A DNA stretch of 64,000 bases from an uncultured Prevotellaceae bacterium. Lineage in GTDB: Bacteria; Bacteroidota; Bacteroidia; Bacteroidales; Bacteroidaceae. The notes beneath the pieces are model-generated. The model was given only the letters and a program-made list of their open reading frames with translations, had not been told where the DNA came from and did not search any database. Each line of letters opens with the position of its first letter. The stretch's first letter is position 1. Below, in pieces: positions 17,202 through 27,200 of the stretch. The position numbers and the translations under genes were made by a program. The stretch lies in contig CAMIYC010000008.1 in assembly GCA_946402905.1 (NCBI GenBank), forward strand, positions 1-64,000, in the 5' to 3' direction.

Positions 17202-20030
17202 ATGAAAAAATATAATATATATGTGCTCACACTGCTCGCAGGCTTCAGCCTGCCTGCAGCGGCACAGCAAGACAGTACGGAGCTGACCGGCAACGCTTTT
17301 GTCGACCAGGTGATCGAGGTGGGAGCCAACAAGGACTTCACCCGTGCACAGTCGACCGCGGCTGCCTCTGTCATCACCAGCAACACCACCGACAAGCGTT
17401 CTGCCAAAAACATCGGCAACTCCATCATCGGTCAGGGCAACGGCCTTGTCTCCCTGCAGGGCGCCGGCACCTATTTCGAGGCCAATCCCACGTTCTATGT
17501 GCGCGGACTGCAGAGCCTGAGTACCAGTGCTCCGCTCGTGCTCGTCGATGGCGTGGAGCGCAACATCAGTGTTATCAGTCCGGATGAGGTGGATCATGTG
17601 ACCATACTCAAAGATGCTGCCGCCGTGGCTCTCTACGGCTACAAAGGCGCCAACGGAGCCATCCAGATCGTGACCAAGCGCGGACAGTATAACAGCAAGA
17701 CCATTAAGTTCAATTATGACCACCTGATCAACTATCAGGTCAACCGTCCGAAATTCGTCAACGGTGCCACCTACGCCAACGCCGTCAACGAGGCCCTGGC
17801 CAACGAAGGCGCAGCCCCCAGGTATTCCACCGACGAGTTGAACGCTTTCCAGAGTGGCAACTACCCCTATCAGTATCCCAGTGTCAACTGGGTGGACGAG
17901 ACCTTCCGTCATCATGGCGTGACCAACAAATATGCCATTGAGTTCAGTGGCGGCGGTGAGCGCTTCCGCTACTTCACGATGGTCAACCTGCTCTCCGACA
18001 AAGGTTTCATCAAGAACTTCGACGAGAACGACGGCTATTCCACACAGGACAAATATGTGCGTGGCAATCTGCGCACCAACCTCGACATCGACCTCACACC
18101 CACCACGATGCTCAAGGTGAACATGCTCGGTATCCTGAGCGAGATGTCGCGTCCGGGTTCACAGGCTGATCTCTGGAATATGGTATACAACCTGCCCTCC
18201 GCTGCCTTCCCCGTGAAGAATGAGAGAGAAGAGTGGGGCGGAACGTCGCAGTTTGACGGAACCAAGAACCCCGTGGCACAGTCGGCAGGAGCCGCCTACT
18301 ACAAAATCCATGAGCGCGCCCTCTTCGCAGACATGACCCTGCAGCAGGACCTCAAATACTGGATCGAAGGACTGAGCCTCACCGCTCGTCTGGGATACGA
18401 CACCTATTCCACCCTCTACGAGGACCACAGCATGACCTACGTCTACGGCAACACCCCTGTGGCCAGCTGGGACAACGGTGCTCCCGTACTGGGCACCTAC
18501 TGGACAGCCGGCTCGCCGGGCACCATGGGCAAGGGTGCCAATACCGACGCTTACGCCCGCAGGCTCATCGCTTCAGGTGCCTTTAACTTCGACCGCACCT
18601 TCAACGACGTGCACAGCGTGTACACACAGCTGAAATACGACTACGAGTTCCAGACGACACAGGCCGTCAACACCACGCTCTACCGCCAGAACATCTCCTG
18701 GCTCGGACACTATGGCTACGACAACCGCTATATCGGTGAACTGGCTCTCGTATACTCTGGCAGCAACCGCCTCGCTCCCGGCACCAAGTGGAACTTCTCA
18801 CCCACCTTGTCGGCAGCATGGGTAGCCTCCAACGAAAGCTTCCTCAAGGACAACAGCATCGTCAACTTCCTCAAGGTGCGCGCCAGTGCCGGTATGATCA
18901 ATGCCGACTATCTGCCCGGCGACAATGTGTGGACATACTACACACAGTCGTACAGCACCGACGGCGTGACCTATCCTTTCGGATCAGGATACGACACCTC
19001 ATGGGGACGTACCACCATCGGACAGATGGCTGCTGTGAATCCCAGCAACGAAAAGGCATATAAATACAACTTCGGCGTAGACGCCACCCTCCTGGGAGGT
19101 CTCAACGTGGAGCTCGACCTCTATAAGCAGCACCGCTCCAACATCTGGGTGTCGGGTAGCGGAGCTTACTCCTCTATCATCGGTTTTGAGGCTCCTTATA
19201 CCAATGACGGTGTGGTAGACAGCCACGGTATCGAGCTCTCCCTCGACTATACCAAGCAGATAGGCGACCTCTGCCTCAACGTAGGCGGCGTGTTCAACTA
19301 CAACAAGAATGAGATCAAGGAGATGGCCGAGGAGCCGCGCGCTTACAGCAACCTCGTACAGACCGGCAACCCACTCAACTCCACATACGGACTTGTGGCT
19401 ATCGGACTCTTCAAAGACCAGGCCGACATCGACGCCAGCCCCGTGCAGAATTTCTCCACCGTGCGCCCGGGCGACATCAAATACGAGGATGTCAACAAAG
19501 ACGGCGTGATCGATGCCAACGACACCAAGAAGATCGGCTACAGCGGCTATGCACCCGAGATATTCTATTCCTTCCACGCAGGAGCTGAATACAAAGGATT
19601 CGGCGTGAACCTGATGTTCCAGGGAGCAGCCCATTACACAGCCAACCTCAATGCCGCCGGTATGTACTGGCCACTGCTCAACAGCACATCGCTCTCACAG
19701 CAGTACTATGACGGACGGTGGACCACGGCCAATCCCGACGTCAATGCCTCATTCCCGCGTCTGAGCTCTGCCAGCAACGCCAACAACTATCAGACCAGCA
19801 CCTACTGGATGCGCGACCGCTCGTTCCTGAAACTGCGCAACGTTGAGGCTTACTACAACTTCCCCAAATCACTGGTGGAGAAGACCGGCTTCATGACCGC
19901 CGCCAAGCTGTATGTGCGTGGCGTAGACCTCTTATGCTTCGACCATCTTGATGAGGCCGACGCCGAATCATACGGTGTTACCAGTCCGCTGAACAAGAGT
20001 GTCGTCTTTGGACTCTCACTCTCATTCTAA
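17202..20030 (+). CDS. SusC-like transporter lacking the N-terminal regulatory domain (SusC3)
   Basis: This TonB-dependent outer-membrane transporter has 942 residues, about 130 fewer than SusC2. After the signal peptide (MKKYNIYVLT... AAAQ) it goes directly to the plug: ITSNTTDKRSAKNIGNSI, then PTFYVRGLQSL, PLVLVDGVERN and GYKGANGAIQIVTKRG (about 100-165). The carboxypeptidase-regulatory-like beta-sandwich seen in SusC1 and SusC2 is absent. The start codon and signal peptide are intact, so this is architecture, not truncation. The barrel is complete and ends VVFGLSLSF. A DVNKDGVIDANDTKK loop resembles the calcium-type loop of SusC2. It pairs with SusD3, 20 bp downstream. It may be a second transporter for the same pectic glycan. 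Confidence 0.9.
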   Translation: MKKYNIYVLTLLAGFSLPAAAQQDSTELTGNAFVDQVIEVGANKDFTRAQSTAAASVITSNTTDKRSAKNIGNSIIGQGNGLVSLQGAGTYFEANPTFYVRGLQSLSTSAPLVLVDGVERNISVISPDEVDHVTILKDAAAVALYGYKGANGAIQIVTKRGQYNSKTIKFNYDHLINYQVNRPKFVNGATYANAVNEALANEGAAPRYSTDELNAFQSGNYPYQYPSVNWVDETFRHHGVTNKYAIEFSGGGERFRYFTMVNLLSDKGFIKNFDENDGYSTQDKYVRGNLRTNLDIDLTPTTMLKVNMLGILSEMSRPGSQADLWNMVYNLPSAAFPVKNEREEWGGTSQFDGTKNPVAQSAGAAYYKIHERALFADMTLQQDLKYWIEGLSLTARLGYDTYSTLYEDHSMTYVYGNTPVASWDNGAPVLGTYWTAGSPGTMGKGANTDAYARRLIASGAFNFDRTFNDVHSVYTQLKYDYEFQTTQAVNTTLYRQNISWLGHYGYDNRYIGELALVYSGSNRLAPGTKWNFSPTLSAAWVASNESFLKDNSIVNFLKVRASAGMINADYLPGDNVWTYYTQSYSTDGVTYPFGSGYDTSWGRTTIGQMAAVNPSNEKAYKYNFGVDATLLGGLNVELDLYKQHRSNIWVSGSGAYSSIIGFEAPYTNDGVVDSHGIELSLDYTKQIGDLCLNVGGVFNYNKNEIKEMAEEPRAYSNLVQTGNPLNSTYGLVAIGLFKDQADIDASPVQNFSTVRPGDIKYEDVNKDGVIDANDTKKIGYSGYAPEIFYSFHAGAEYKGFGVNLMFQGAAHYTANLNAAGMYWPLLNSTSLSQQYYDGRWTTANPDVNASFPRLSSASNANNYQTSTYWMRDRSFLKLRNVEAYYNFPKSLVEKTGFMTAAKLYVRGVDLLCFDHLDEADAESYGVTSPLNKSVVFGLSLSF

Positions 20031-20050
20031 ACCTAAAAAACGAAAAGATC

Positions 20051-21778
20051 ATGAAAATTAGAAATATCTTCTTAACCGCCCTCGCCGCAGCTTCGCTCGT
20101 CGCTTGTGACGAAAAGATGGACTACAAGGAGTATGCCATCAACGACAAGGAGTATATACAGGAGACTTTCGGCCGGGTCGCCGGGTTTATGACCAGGATA
20201 TACAACGACATCGACTATGACTTCGGCAACTATTACGGCGGTGCCGTGATGGGAGCCGCCACCGACGAGGCTGTCTATTCGCACGACGGCAACGCCATAG
20301 AGACCTTCTACAATGGCTCATGGAGTCCGGCCAAGGCCAATGCCAACATCTGGACCAACTGCTGGGACGGCATCAGCTATTGCAACCTGCTGCTCGACGA
20401 ATTCACAGGCCTCACTTTCCCCGACTATGTCAACGACCTGGAATACATGCAGGAGATGCACCAGTATAACAACTATCAGTATGAGGCCCGGTGGGCACGC
20501 GCCTATTTCTACTTCACACTGCTCCGTCAGTATGGAGGCGTGCCCCTGAAAACCACCAACATGGATGCCGACGAGGCCAACAACCTGCCCCGTGCCACTG
20601 CTGATGAGATCTTCCAGTTTATCGACGACGAGTGCGTTGCCATCAAAGACTCTATCGTAGAAGATTACGGCAACCTCGGCACATACGCTTACGGTATCTC
20701 CGAGACCGGACGTGCCAACAACCTGGCAGTGCTCGCACTGCGCGCACGCGCCGCACTCTACCACGCCAGTCCGCTGTTTAATCCCAACAATGACCAGACA
20801 CTCTGGCAGAAAGCACTCGAGGCCAACTGGGAGCTGATACGCACCTGCACCACCTCACGCAAGATGAGCCTCGCCTCCAACTACGGAGGACTTTTCGCCA
20901 AAGACAACTGGAGTGCCAGCGACGCGCTGAAGGAGATCATCTTTGGTCGGCGTGTTGCAGCGAGCCGTTCGTTCGAGACCTATAACTTCCCCGTAGGTAT
21001 GTCGGGCGGCGGAGCCGGTGGCGGTGGTGGCAACTGCCCCACACAAAACCTGGTAGATGCCTATGAGATGACCAACGGTATGGCCATCAATGACGCAGGG
21101 AGCGGCTACGACCCGCAGAACCCCTATGCCAACCGCGACAAGCGTCTGGCGCTGACCGTGGCTGTCAACGGCGAGTCATGGCCCAATGTCATCAGCAAGC
21201 CGCTGGAGACCTATGTCGGTGGCGACAACGGTCTGCCCAATGCCAATGCTACTCCCACAGGCTATTACCTGAAGAAATATGTCGACGGTGCCACACAGAT
21301 AGCAGGTACGAGCGCCAGTACAGAGCGTCACGTATGGGTGATCTTCCGCCTGGCTGAGTTCTATCTCAACTATGCCGAGGCTGTGCTTGCCCTGACCAAC
21401 GGCGACGGCTATGCCGTGCCCACCGGATATACCATGTCGGCCGCACAAGCTATCAACATGGTGAGGAAGCGCGCTTCACAGCCCGACCTGGCCACAGGTC
21501 TGAGCGCTGCCGACTTCCGTGCCAAGTATGAGAACGAGCGCTTTGTCGAACTGGCCTTCGAAGGACACCGATTCTATGATGTACGCCGCTGGAAGAAGGC
21601 TCCCCAGTACTTCACCGACATCTACGGGATGGAAATCACCAAGAATGCCGACGGAACGTTCAAATACACCCCCAAAAAGGTGCAGACCAGACAGTGGGAC
21701 GACAAAATGTATCTCTTCCCCATCGCACAGAGTGAAATTTTGAAGTCAGGAGCCCTGACTCAAAACCCCGGTTGGTAA
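20051..21778 (+). CDS. SusD/RagB-family glycan-binding lipoprotein (SusD3)
   Basis: This surface lipoprotein partner of SusC3 has 575 residues. MKIRNIFLTALAAASLVAC gives a lipobox with Cys at residue 19, followed by acidic DEKMDYKEY. It has SusD-type sequence throughout (RWARAYFYFTLLRQYGGVPL; FRLAEFYLNYAEAVLAL; VELAFEGHRFYDVRRWKKA) and ends QNPGW. A glycine-rich loop (SGGGAGGGGGNC, near residue 320) is distinctive. It is the last gene of the tandem SusCD operon before a strong hairpin and a new promoter-like site. Confidence 0.93.
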   Translation: MKIRNIFLTALAAASLVACDEKMDYKEYAINDKEYIQETFGRVAGFMTRIYNDIDYDFGNYYGGAVMGAATDEAVYSHDGNAIETFYNGSWSPAKANANIWTNCWDGISYCNLLLDEFTGLTFPDYVNDLEYMQEMHQYNNYQYEARWARAYFYFTLLRQYGGVPLKTTNMDADEANNLPRATADEIFQFIDDECVAIKDSIVEDYGNLGTYAYGISETGRANNLAVLALRARAALYHASPLFNPNNDQTLWQKALEANWELIRTCTTSRKMSLASNYGGLFAKDNWSASDALKEIIFGRRVAASRSFETYNFPVGMSGGGAGGGGGNCPTQNLVDAYEMTNGMAINDAGSGYDPQNPYANRDKRLALTVAVNGESWPNVISKPLETYVGGDNGLPNANATPTGYYLKKYVDGATQIAGTSASTERHVWVIFRLAEFYLNYAEAVLALTNGDGYAVPTGYTMSAAQAINMVRKRASQPDLATGLSAADFRAKYENERFVELAFEGHRFYDVRRWKKAPQYFTDIYGMEITKNADGTFKYTPKKVQTRQWDDKMYLFPIAQSEILKSGALTQNPGW

Positions 21779-21786
21779 AAGATTGA

Positions 21787-21834
21787 TAACACTACCTTGT
21801 CCCTTTTCGATAAGAAGAGGGATAAGGAGTGTTA
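21787..21834 (+). terminator. Long hairpin after the SusCD operon
   Basis: A stem of about 20 bp (TAACACT, bulged A, CCTTGTCCCTTTT, pairing with AAGAGGGATAAGG and AGTGTTA) with a 7-nt loop begins 8 bp after the susD3 stop. It is followed by A-rich rather than T-rich sequence on the plus strand. It may therefore be a 3'-stabilising or attenuating structure more than a textbook terminator. Confidence 0.55.
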
Positions 21835-21851
21835 AAAAATCATATCATAGC

Positions 21852-21882
21852 ATTGTCCGAAAGCGATTTTTGCTTAATTTTG
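21852..21882 (+). promoter_or_regulatory. Probable promoter for the exported-protein gene at 21933
   Basis: ATTG (21852-21855), a 19-bp spacer and TAATTTTG (21875-21882) fit the Bacteroidetes promoter with one mismatch in the -33 element. The predicted leader is about 45 nt. Confidence 0.55.
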
Positions 21883-21932
21883 CAACTAAGTGACTTAAAT
21901 ATCTTTTATTCATTAATTTAAAACAAACTATC

Positions 21933-24074
21933 ATGAGAAAATTTTATCTCCTTTTCGCGACTTTGTTCGCTTTCTCTGTAGTGGCCAATGCAGGTGTGAG
22001 AAACCTGTATAAGCAAGACTTCGAGAGCGTGACAACACCCGCTGAGGCTGGATGGACTTCTCCTAACCATCCCGCAGCACTCTCTATCCAGAGTGATGAA
22101 TTCGGTAGCTTCCTGTGCTTCGACCACAGTGCAGCCAGCCAGAACTCACGTAATGCCTATACCATCTGGGGCAAAGACATCTACACCGACGCACTCGTAG
22201 ACGGCACCTATCACCTGCAGTTCGACTGGAGCTACCAGGTGAATGCCAGCAACCAGTATCAGACAGAGATCATGGTGTTCACTGACGACAAACCAGCTGC
22301 CAACAACTCCGTGCTCTACACCAACGAGAACGCCCACTATATCTTTGCTCTCTCACAGCTCGACGCTGACATGAACTTTGCCATCAACGGCGACAACACC
22401 AACATCTTCGTGCCTGAACTCGGCGGATGGTACATCATCAGCCTCGACGTGGATGTCAACACCAGAACCGTGGAGTGGACTATCATGGATATCACCGAGA
22501 CTCCTGTAGCTACCGGTATCCGTACCCTGCCAGAGGGCACCGAGCCCTACGCTCAGGGTATCAACTATCAGTCGGGCCGCTATACCAGCAAGTCATACTT
22601 CGACAACATCATGGTACAGGTCGTGACAGACTACGACGTGGCCAATCCTCCGACAGTAGCACTCGTCGGCATCAACGGCGTGGAGCGCACTTACAACATC
22701 AGCTTCCAGGACGGTGAGACACTGCACTTGAAAGGCACAGAAGGCAGCGAGATCGAGGCTTCCTACAACTCCTGCGGCGGCACCTATGTATACACTACCA
22801 CCACATCAGGTACTATCCAGGCATGGACCACCTCGGGCGAGGCCACTTCAGAGGTCATCAGCACTGAGGTAGAGTGCGTGCCCATCTCTCTGCCCGCTGC
22901 CACTGCTTCTATCGTGGCTGTCGAGGCCGGATATGCCAAGACATACGCCCTCACTGTGAGCAACGCCGACGTACCCACACAGCCACAGATCTTCATCGAG
23001 TACTCTTTCGTACCTGAAGGCGGCGGTGCTGCCATCACAGCCGACGAGCAGATCTCTGGTGTCAGAGTGGCACTGCCCAGCAAAGGCACCCTCACAGTCA
23101 CCACCAAGGCTGTAGGTTTCACACCTACCACCATGACCGTGGTCAACAACCGCGAGTTTGCTGTCGACAAGGACATCGACTTCCAGCACTTCACAGGCGC
23201 TGAACTCATCGCCAAGGGATTTGAGCAGATGGAGGAACTCAACTCTGCCACCACATCCGGTGAGAACAACTGGACCGCCCGTCTGAGAATGAACTTCCAG
23301 ATCGCTACCGGCGAGGTGGACGATGACGGCAATCCTACCTACACTACCTATCCTGTCTATGGTCCGACAGAGACCGGCGACCCTGCTACTCCTACAGGTT
23401 ATGAGGCTATCCAGAGATACAGATTCCTGCAGTCGAAGCTCAACGAGGAGACCGCTCACTCACTCTTCGCTCCTGTCTATACATGGTATGGCAGCACAGG
23501 CGTATCACCGAAAGCTTTCTTTGATGCTGACGGCAATCCACTCGTAGACGACAGCGGCAACCCTGGTGGCACCACCAACCTGCAGATCAAAGAGGGTATC
23601 GGTATGGTATTCTCAGGTCAGGTCAATGACGCAGAGAACTACAACCCCAACAACCTCTCCTACTCGCCGATTCTCATCAACTATGTGACTCTTGGCGTAG
23701 ACGGTCTGACCGACAACGACTTCATCGTCGTATCCAAGATCGACAACTACGGTGGTGGCTCTATCCATCCGCAGTTCCCCGCCGGCACCGATCCCGAGGC
23801 TGCCAAGGCTGAATACAAGGCCATGAACCTCGGTGGCGTCATCGAGGTGTACAAAGGCACTGAGACCTTCCAGCTCTACCGTGTAGACACTGCTCTCTCA
23901 CGCGTGCAGACCTTCAAAGAGAAAGAGACTGAGGGTATCGAGGAGATCAACACTGGTCTCATCGTTTCCGACCACAACGCTCCGATCTACAACATCAGCG
24001 GCGTGCAGGTCAACCCCAACTCGCTCCGTCCGGGCGTATACATCAAGCAGGGTAAGAAATTCATCGTACGCTAA
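21933..24074 (+). CDS. Exported protein with C-terminal sorting-type motif, function unknown
   Basis: I do not recognise a characterised family. The 713-residue protein has a clear signal peptide (MRKFYLLFAT... VANA, about 20 residues). Residues 25-220 look like a concanavalin-type jelly roll (YKQDFESV, GTYHLQFDWSYQV, YFDNIMVQV). Two or three beta-rich Ig-like segments follow, then a region with DDDGNPTY and DADGNPLVDDSGNPGG loops. The C-terminus, IYNISGVQVNPN then PGVYIKQGKKFIVR, is the short sorting-type module common on secreted Prevotella proteins. It lies between the SusCD operon and two PL11 lyases, has its own promoter-like site, and is followed by a strong terminator. It is most likely a surface glycan-binding protein or an uncharacterised enzyme; the loci give no direct evidence of activity. 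Confidence 0.7.
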   Translation: MRKFYLLFATLFAFSVVANAGVRNLYKQDFESVTTPAEAGWTSPNHPAALSIQSDEFGSFLCFDHSAASQNSRNAYTIWGKDIYTDALVDGTYHLQFDWSYQVNASNQYQTEIMVFTDDKPAANNSVLYTNENAHYIFALSQLDADMNFAINGDNTNIFVPELGGWYIISLDVDVNTRTVEWTIMDITETPVATGIRTLPEGTEPYAQGINYQSGRYTSKSYFDNIMVQVVTDYDVANPPTVALVGINGVERTYNISFQDGETLHLKGTEGSEIEASYNSCGGTYVYTTTTSGTIQAWTTSGEATSEVISTEVECVPISLPAATASIVAVEAGYAKTYALTVSNADVPTQPQIFIEYSFVPEGGGAAITADEQISGVRVALPSKGTLTVTTKAVGFTPTTMTVVNNREFAVDKDIDFQHFTGAELIAKGFEQMEELNSATTSGENNWTARLRMNFQIATGEVDDDGNPTYTTYPVYGPTETGDPATPTGYEAIQRYRFLQSKLNEETAHSLFAPVYTWYGSTGVSPKAFFDADGNPLVDDSGNPGGTTNLQIKEGIGMVFSGQVNDAENYNPNNLSYSPILINYVTLGVDGLTDNDFIVVSKIDNYGGGSIHPQFPAGTDPEAAKAEYKAMNLGGVIEVYKGTETFQLYRVDTALSRVQTFKEKETEGIEEINTGLIVSDHNAPIYNISGVQVNPNSLRPGVYIKQGKKFIVR

Positions 24075-24100
24075 TCAATACTCAAGCGATACTTTATATA

Positions 24101-24134
24101 CCTCCAGCCAGCAATGGCTGGAGGTATTTTTTTT
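24101..24134 (+). terminator. Intrinsic terminator after the exported-protein gene
   Basis: A perfect 10-bp stem CCTCCAGCCA / TGGCTGGAGG with a GCAA tetraloop is followed, after TA, by eight T residues. This is a textbook rho-independent terminator separating the exported-protein gene from the lyase operon. Confidence 0.9.
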
Positions 24135-24179
24135 AAGTAAAAAAATCATTATTTGCAGATGTTTGACCATAAAAAGACG

Positions 24180-24187
24180 TAACTTTG
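24180..24187 (+). promoter_or_regulatory. Possible -7 box for the PL11 operon
   Basis: TAACTTTG matches TAnnTTTG about 37 bp before the lyase ATG. TTTG occurs at 24152-24155 (24-bp spacing) and 24162-24165 (14-bp spacing), neither ideal. Confidence 0.45.
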
Positions 24188-24223
24188 TAGACTTCAAAAT
24201 CTAACTGCAAACAAACAATACTT

Positions 24224-27200
24224 ATGCTTAAAAAACTGCTCTTTTCATGGGTTGTGCTACTCTTCATCTGCATCGGAGCGCAAGCACAACGTATGACCGA
24301 CCGGCTCGACCGCGGACTGGTGGCCGTCAAGACATCCGAGGGTGTGTACTGCTCCTGGCGCATCAACGCTGAGGAATATTACGACGTCGCCTACAATCTG
24401 TATCGCGATGGTGTGAAAGTCAACCAGGAACCTCTTAACGTGTCGAATTATACAGACACCGGCGGCAGTACGGAGAGTGTATATACCGTCAGCGCCGTTG
24501 TGAGAGGCAAGGAGCAATCTGCCAGCAAGCCTGCCCCCGTGTGGAGCACCAATTACCTGGAACTGAAGCCCGACCATGGCCAGCTGAAGAGCACCTACGT
24601 GCCCAACGATGCCTGTTGCGCCGACGTGGACGGTGACGGTGAGGTGGAGATACTCCTCAAATTCGATAATTCCAGCTGGGCCGGCACCTCTTATGCCAAG
24701 GCCGGATACCAGGGCGAATATTGCATCATCGAGGTCTATAAGCTCAGCGGCGAGAAGCTGTGGTGGATCGACCTCGGTCCGAATATGGCCGACTTTCAGA
24801 ACAATGAGCAGAATATCGTGGCATACGACTGGGATGGCGACGGCAAGGCAGAGGCTGTAATGAGAGCCTCTGACGGAACGGTCATCCACATGGCCGACGG
24901 CAACACCTACACCATCGGCGATGCCACTAAGAACTACCTGGCACCCACCAGCAGCGGGCAGTGGTTCGTACACGACGGCCAGGAGTTTCTCGTATATATG
25001 AATGGTGAGACCGGCGAACCCTATCAAGTGCTGGAATATCCCCTCAAGCGACTGGAGGACGGCGAGACCAACCTCAGCGCAGCATGGGGTGACGGCTACG
25101 GCCACCGCTCCACCAAGCATTTCTTCGGAGCACCCTGCCTGGACGGACGCCATCCGAGCATCTTCCTCGCACGTGGCATCTACACCCGGCACAAGATGAT
25201 TGCTTACGATGTAGACCCGGCCACGCACCAGCTCAGCGTGCGCTGGAGGTGGAGCTGCAACACACCGGGCAGTCCGTGGTACGGCCAGGGATACCACAAC
25301 TATCAGGTGGCCGATGTCGACTGGGACGGCCGCGATGAGATTGTCTTCGGCTCTATGGTCATCGACGACAACGGCCACGGACTCTCCACCACCGGGCTCG
25401 GCCACGGCGACGCACAGCACTGCAGCGACTTCAATCCCTACATACACGGACATGAGATGTTTGCCTGTAATGAGGACAATCCCTCCAACAACTACCGCGA
25501 CGCCACCAGCAGCAAGATCTATTACCGCCTCAGTGGCGGCTCAGACGACGGTCGCTCTATGTGCGGCAATTTCTCCAATGACTATCCCGGAGCCATGGGA
25601 TCGTCAGGTCACGACCGGCCCATCAGCTGTGTCACCAACGACCATATCGAGGGCGCGGGTGGATTTGACCTCAACTTCCGCATCTACTGGGACGGCGACC
25701 TGCTGGAGGAAACCTTCAACGGGTCGGACACCCGTAATTCCGCCGGACGTATTTTCAAATACGGCAAAGGCAACATCGAGACACTGCCAGGTTCGCTGAC
25801 CAACAACGACACCAAGGCGACGCCCTGCAATCAGGGCGATATCCTCGGCGACTGGCGTGAGGAGGTGATCATGCGCACGGCTGCCAACAACATCCGCATC
25901 TACACGACAAAAATCCCCACCCAGTGGCGCAATTACTCCCTCTGGCACGACATGCAGTACCGCCAGGCCATGGTGTGGCAGATGTGCGGATACAACCAAC
26001 CCCCACACACCAGTTATTTCCTCGGTGAGCTGGAAGGCATCACCATGGCACCGCCTGCACTGACCATGACCGACCGTAAGGAAATCGCCAACGGCGGGAC
26101 CATCAGTGCGGCTCACGACGACCAGCAGGTGCTGCTCGCCGAGACGGGAGATATGACAGTGAGCGTCAGCGACGGCGCCAGTCCGTATATCTTCTTCGAC
26201 AATGCACCATCTTGGGTACAAGGCCATGATGATAACGACCATATCACGACCACTTACTATACCCATACGCTCACCGGTGGAGCCTTTGCCGGCAGCATGA
26301 GGCTGGTAAAGCAAGGTGACGGTACGCTTGTGTTGCCCCAGGTGACACAGAAATACACCGGAGCCACCGACGTGTGGGCCGGTACCCTGCAGTTTGACGG
26401 CACGATGGAGTCAAGTCGTGTGTGGCTCAACCGCTTCGCCGTGCTCTCCAGCGATGGCGGCTCTTTCAAGAATGGCATTGTGATGGACTATGCGTCGGCG
26501 CTGCTCCCTGGCGGAAAAGACCATGTGGGAACGGTGGAGACCGACTCGCTGATTCTCCACTTCGGTGCTCATCTGCAGATGGATGTCTATGGCGATACAC
26601 AGGCAGCCGACTATGTCAAGGCCGGGGTGCTCGTCCTGGAAAAGAAGGACTGGCAGTATGGTCCAGCATACAGCACACCGGTCATCCAGATCGTGACACA
26701 CTTCGCTGAGAATGCCACCGCCCTGCCCGAAGGAAAATACCTGTTGGGCGAATTCGGCAAGATTGAGGGCAGTCTGTCCGACGTCGTCGTGGAAGGAGTC
26801 GGTGCCCAGAAAGCATCCCTGACACAGGAAGACGGCAAAGTATATCTGGTGATAGAAGGACTCCGCGAGCCCACCTCCATCACCTGGACCGGAAGTGAAG
26901 GCAGCGACTGGGATCTGGCCGAGACCGAGAACTTCAAGTCCACCTCCTCGGGCGAGGGCAATATCTTCGTCACCGGCGACCATGTGGTGTTCAACGACGA
27001 TGCCGTCAACACCACCGTCAATATCGTGCGCCCCGTGTCGCCCGCTTCCATCTCTTTTGAGAATGAGACCAAGGCGTTCACTGTCAAAGGCGACAGCATC
27101 ATCGGCAACGTGACCATCAACAAGAGCGGTGCAGCCAACGTGAACATCAATAATGTCAACTCCTTCAACGGTACCGTGAATATCAACGGCGGTAAGATCA

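Noticed and set aside
17202..20030. SusC3 as a truncated pseudogene
   Set aside because: The signal peptide, plug, barrel and terminal strand are intact and the partner SusD3 follows at normal spacing; only the optional N-terminal domain is absent.
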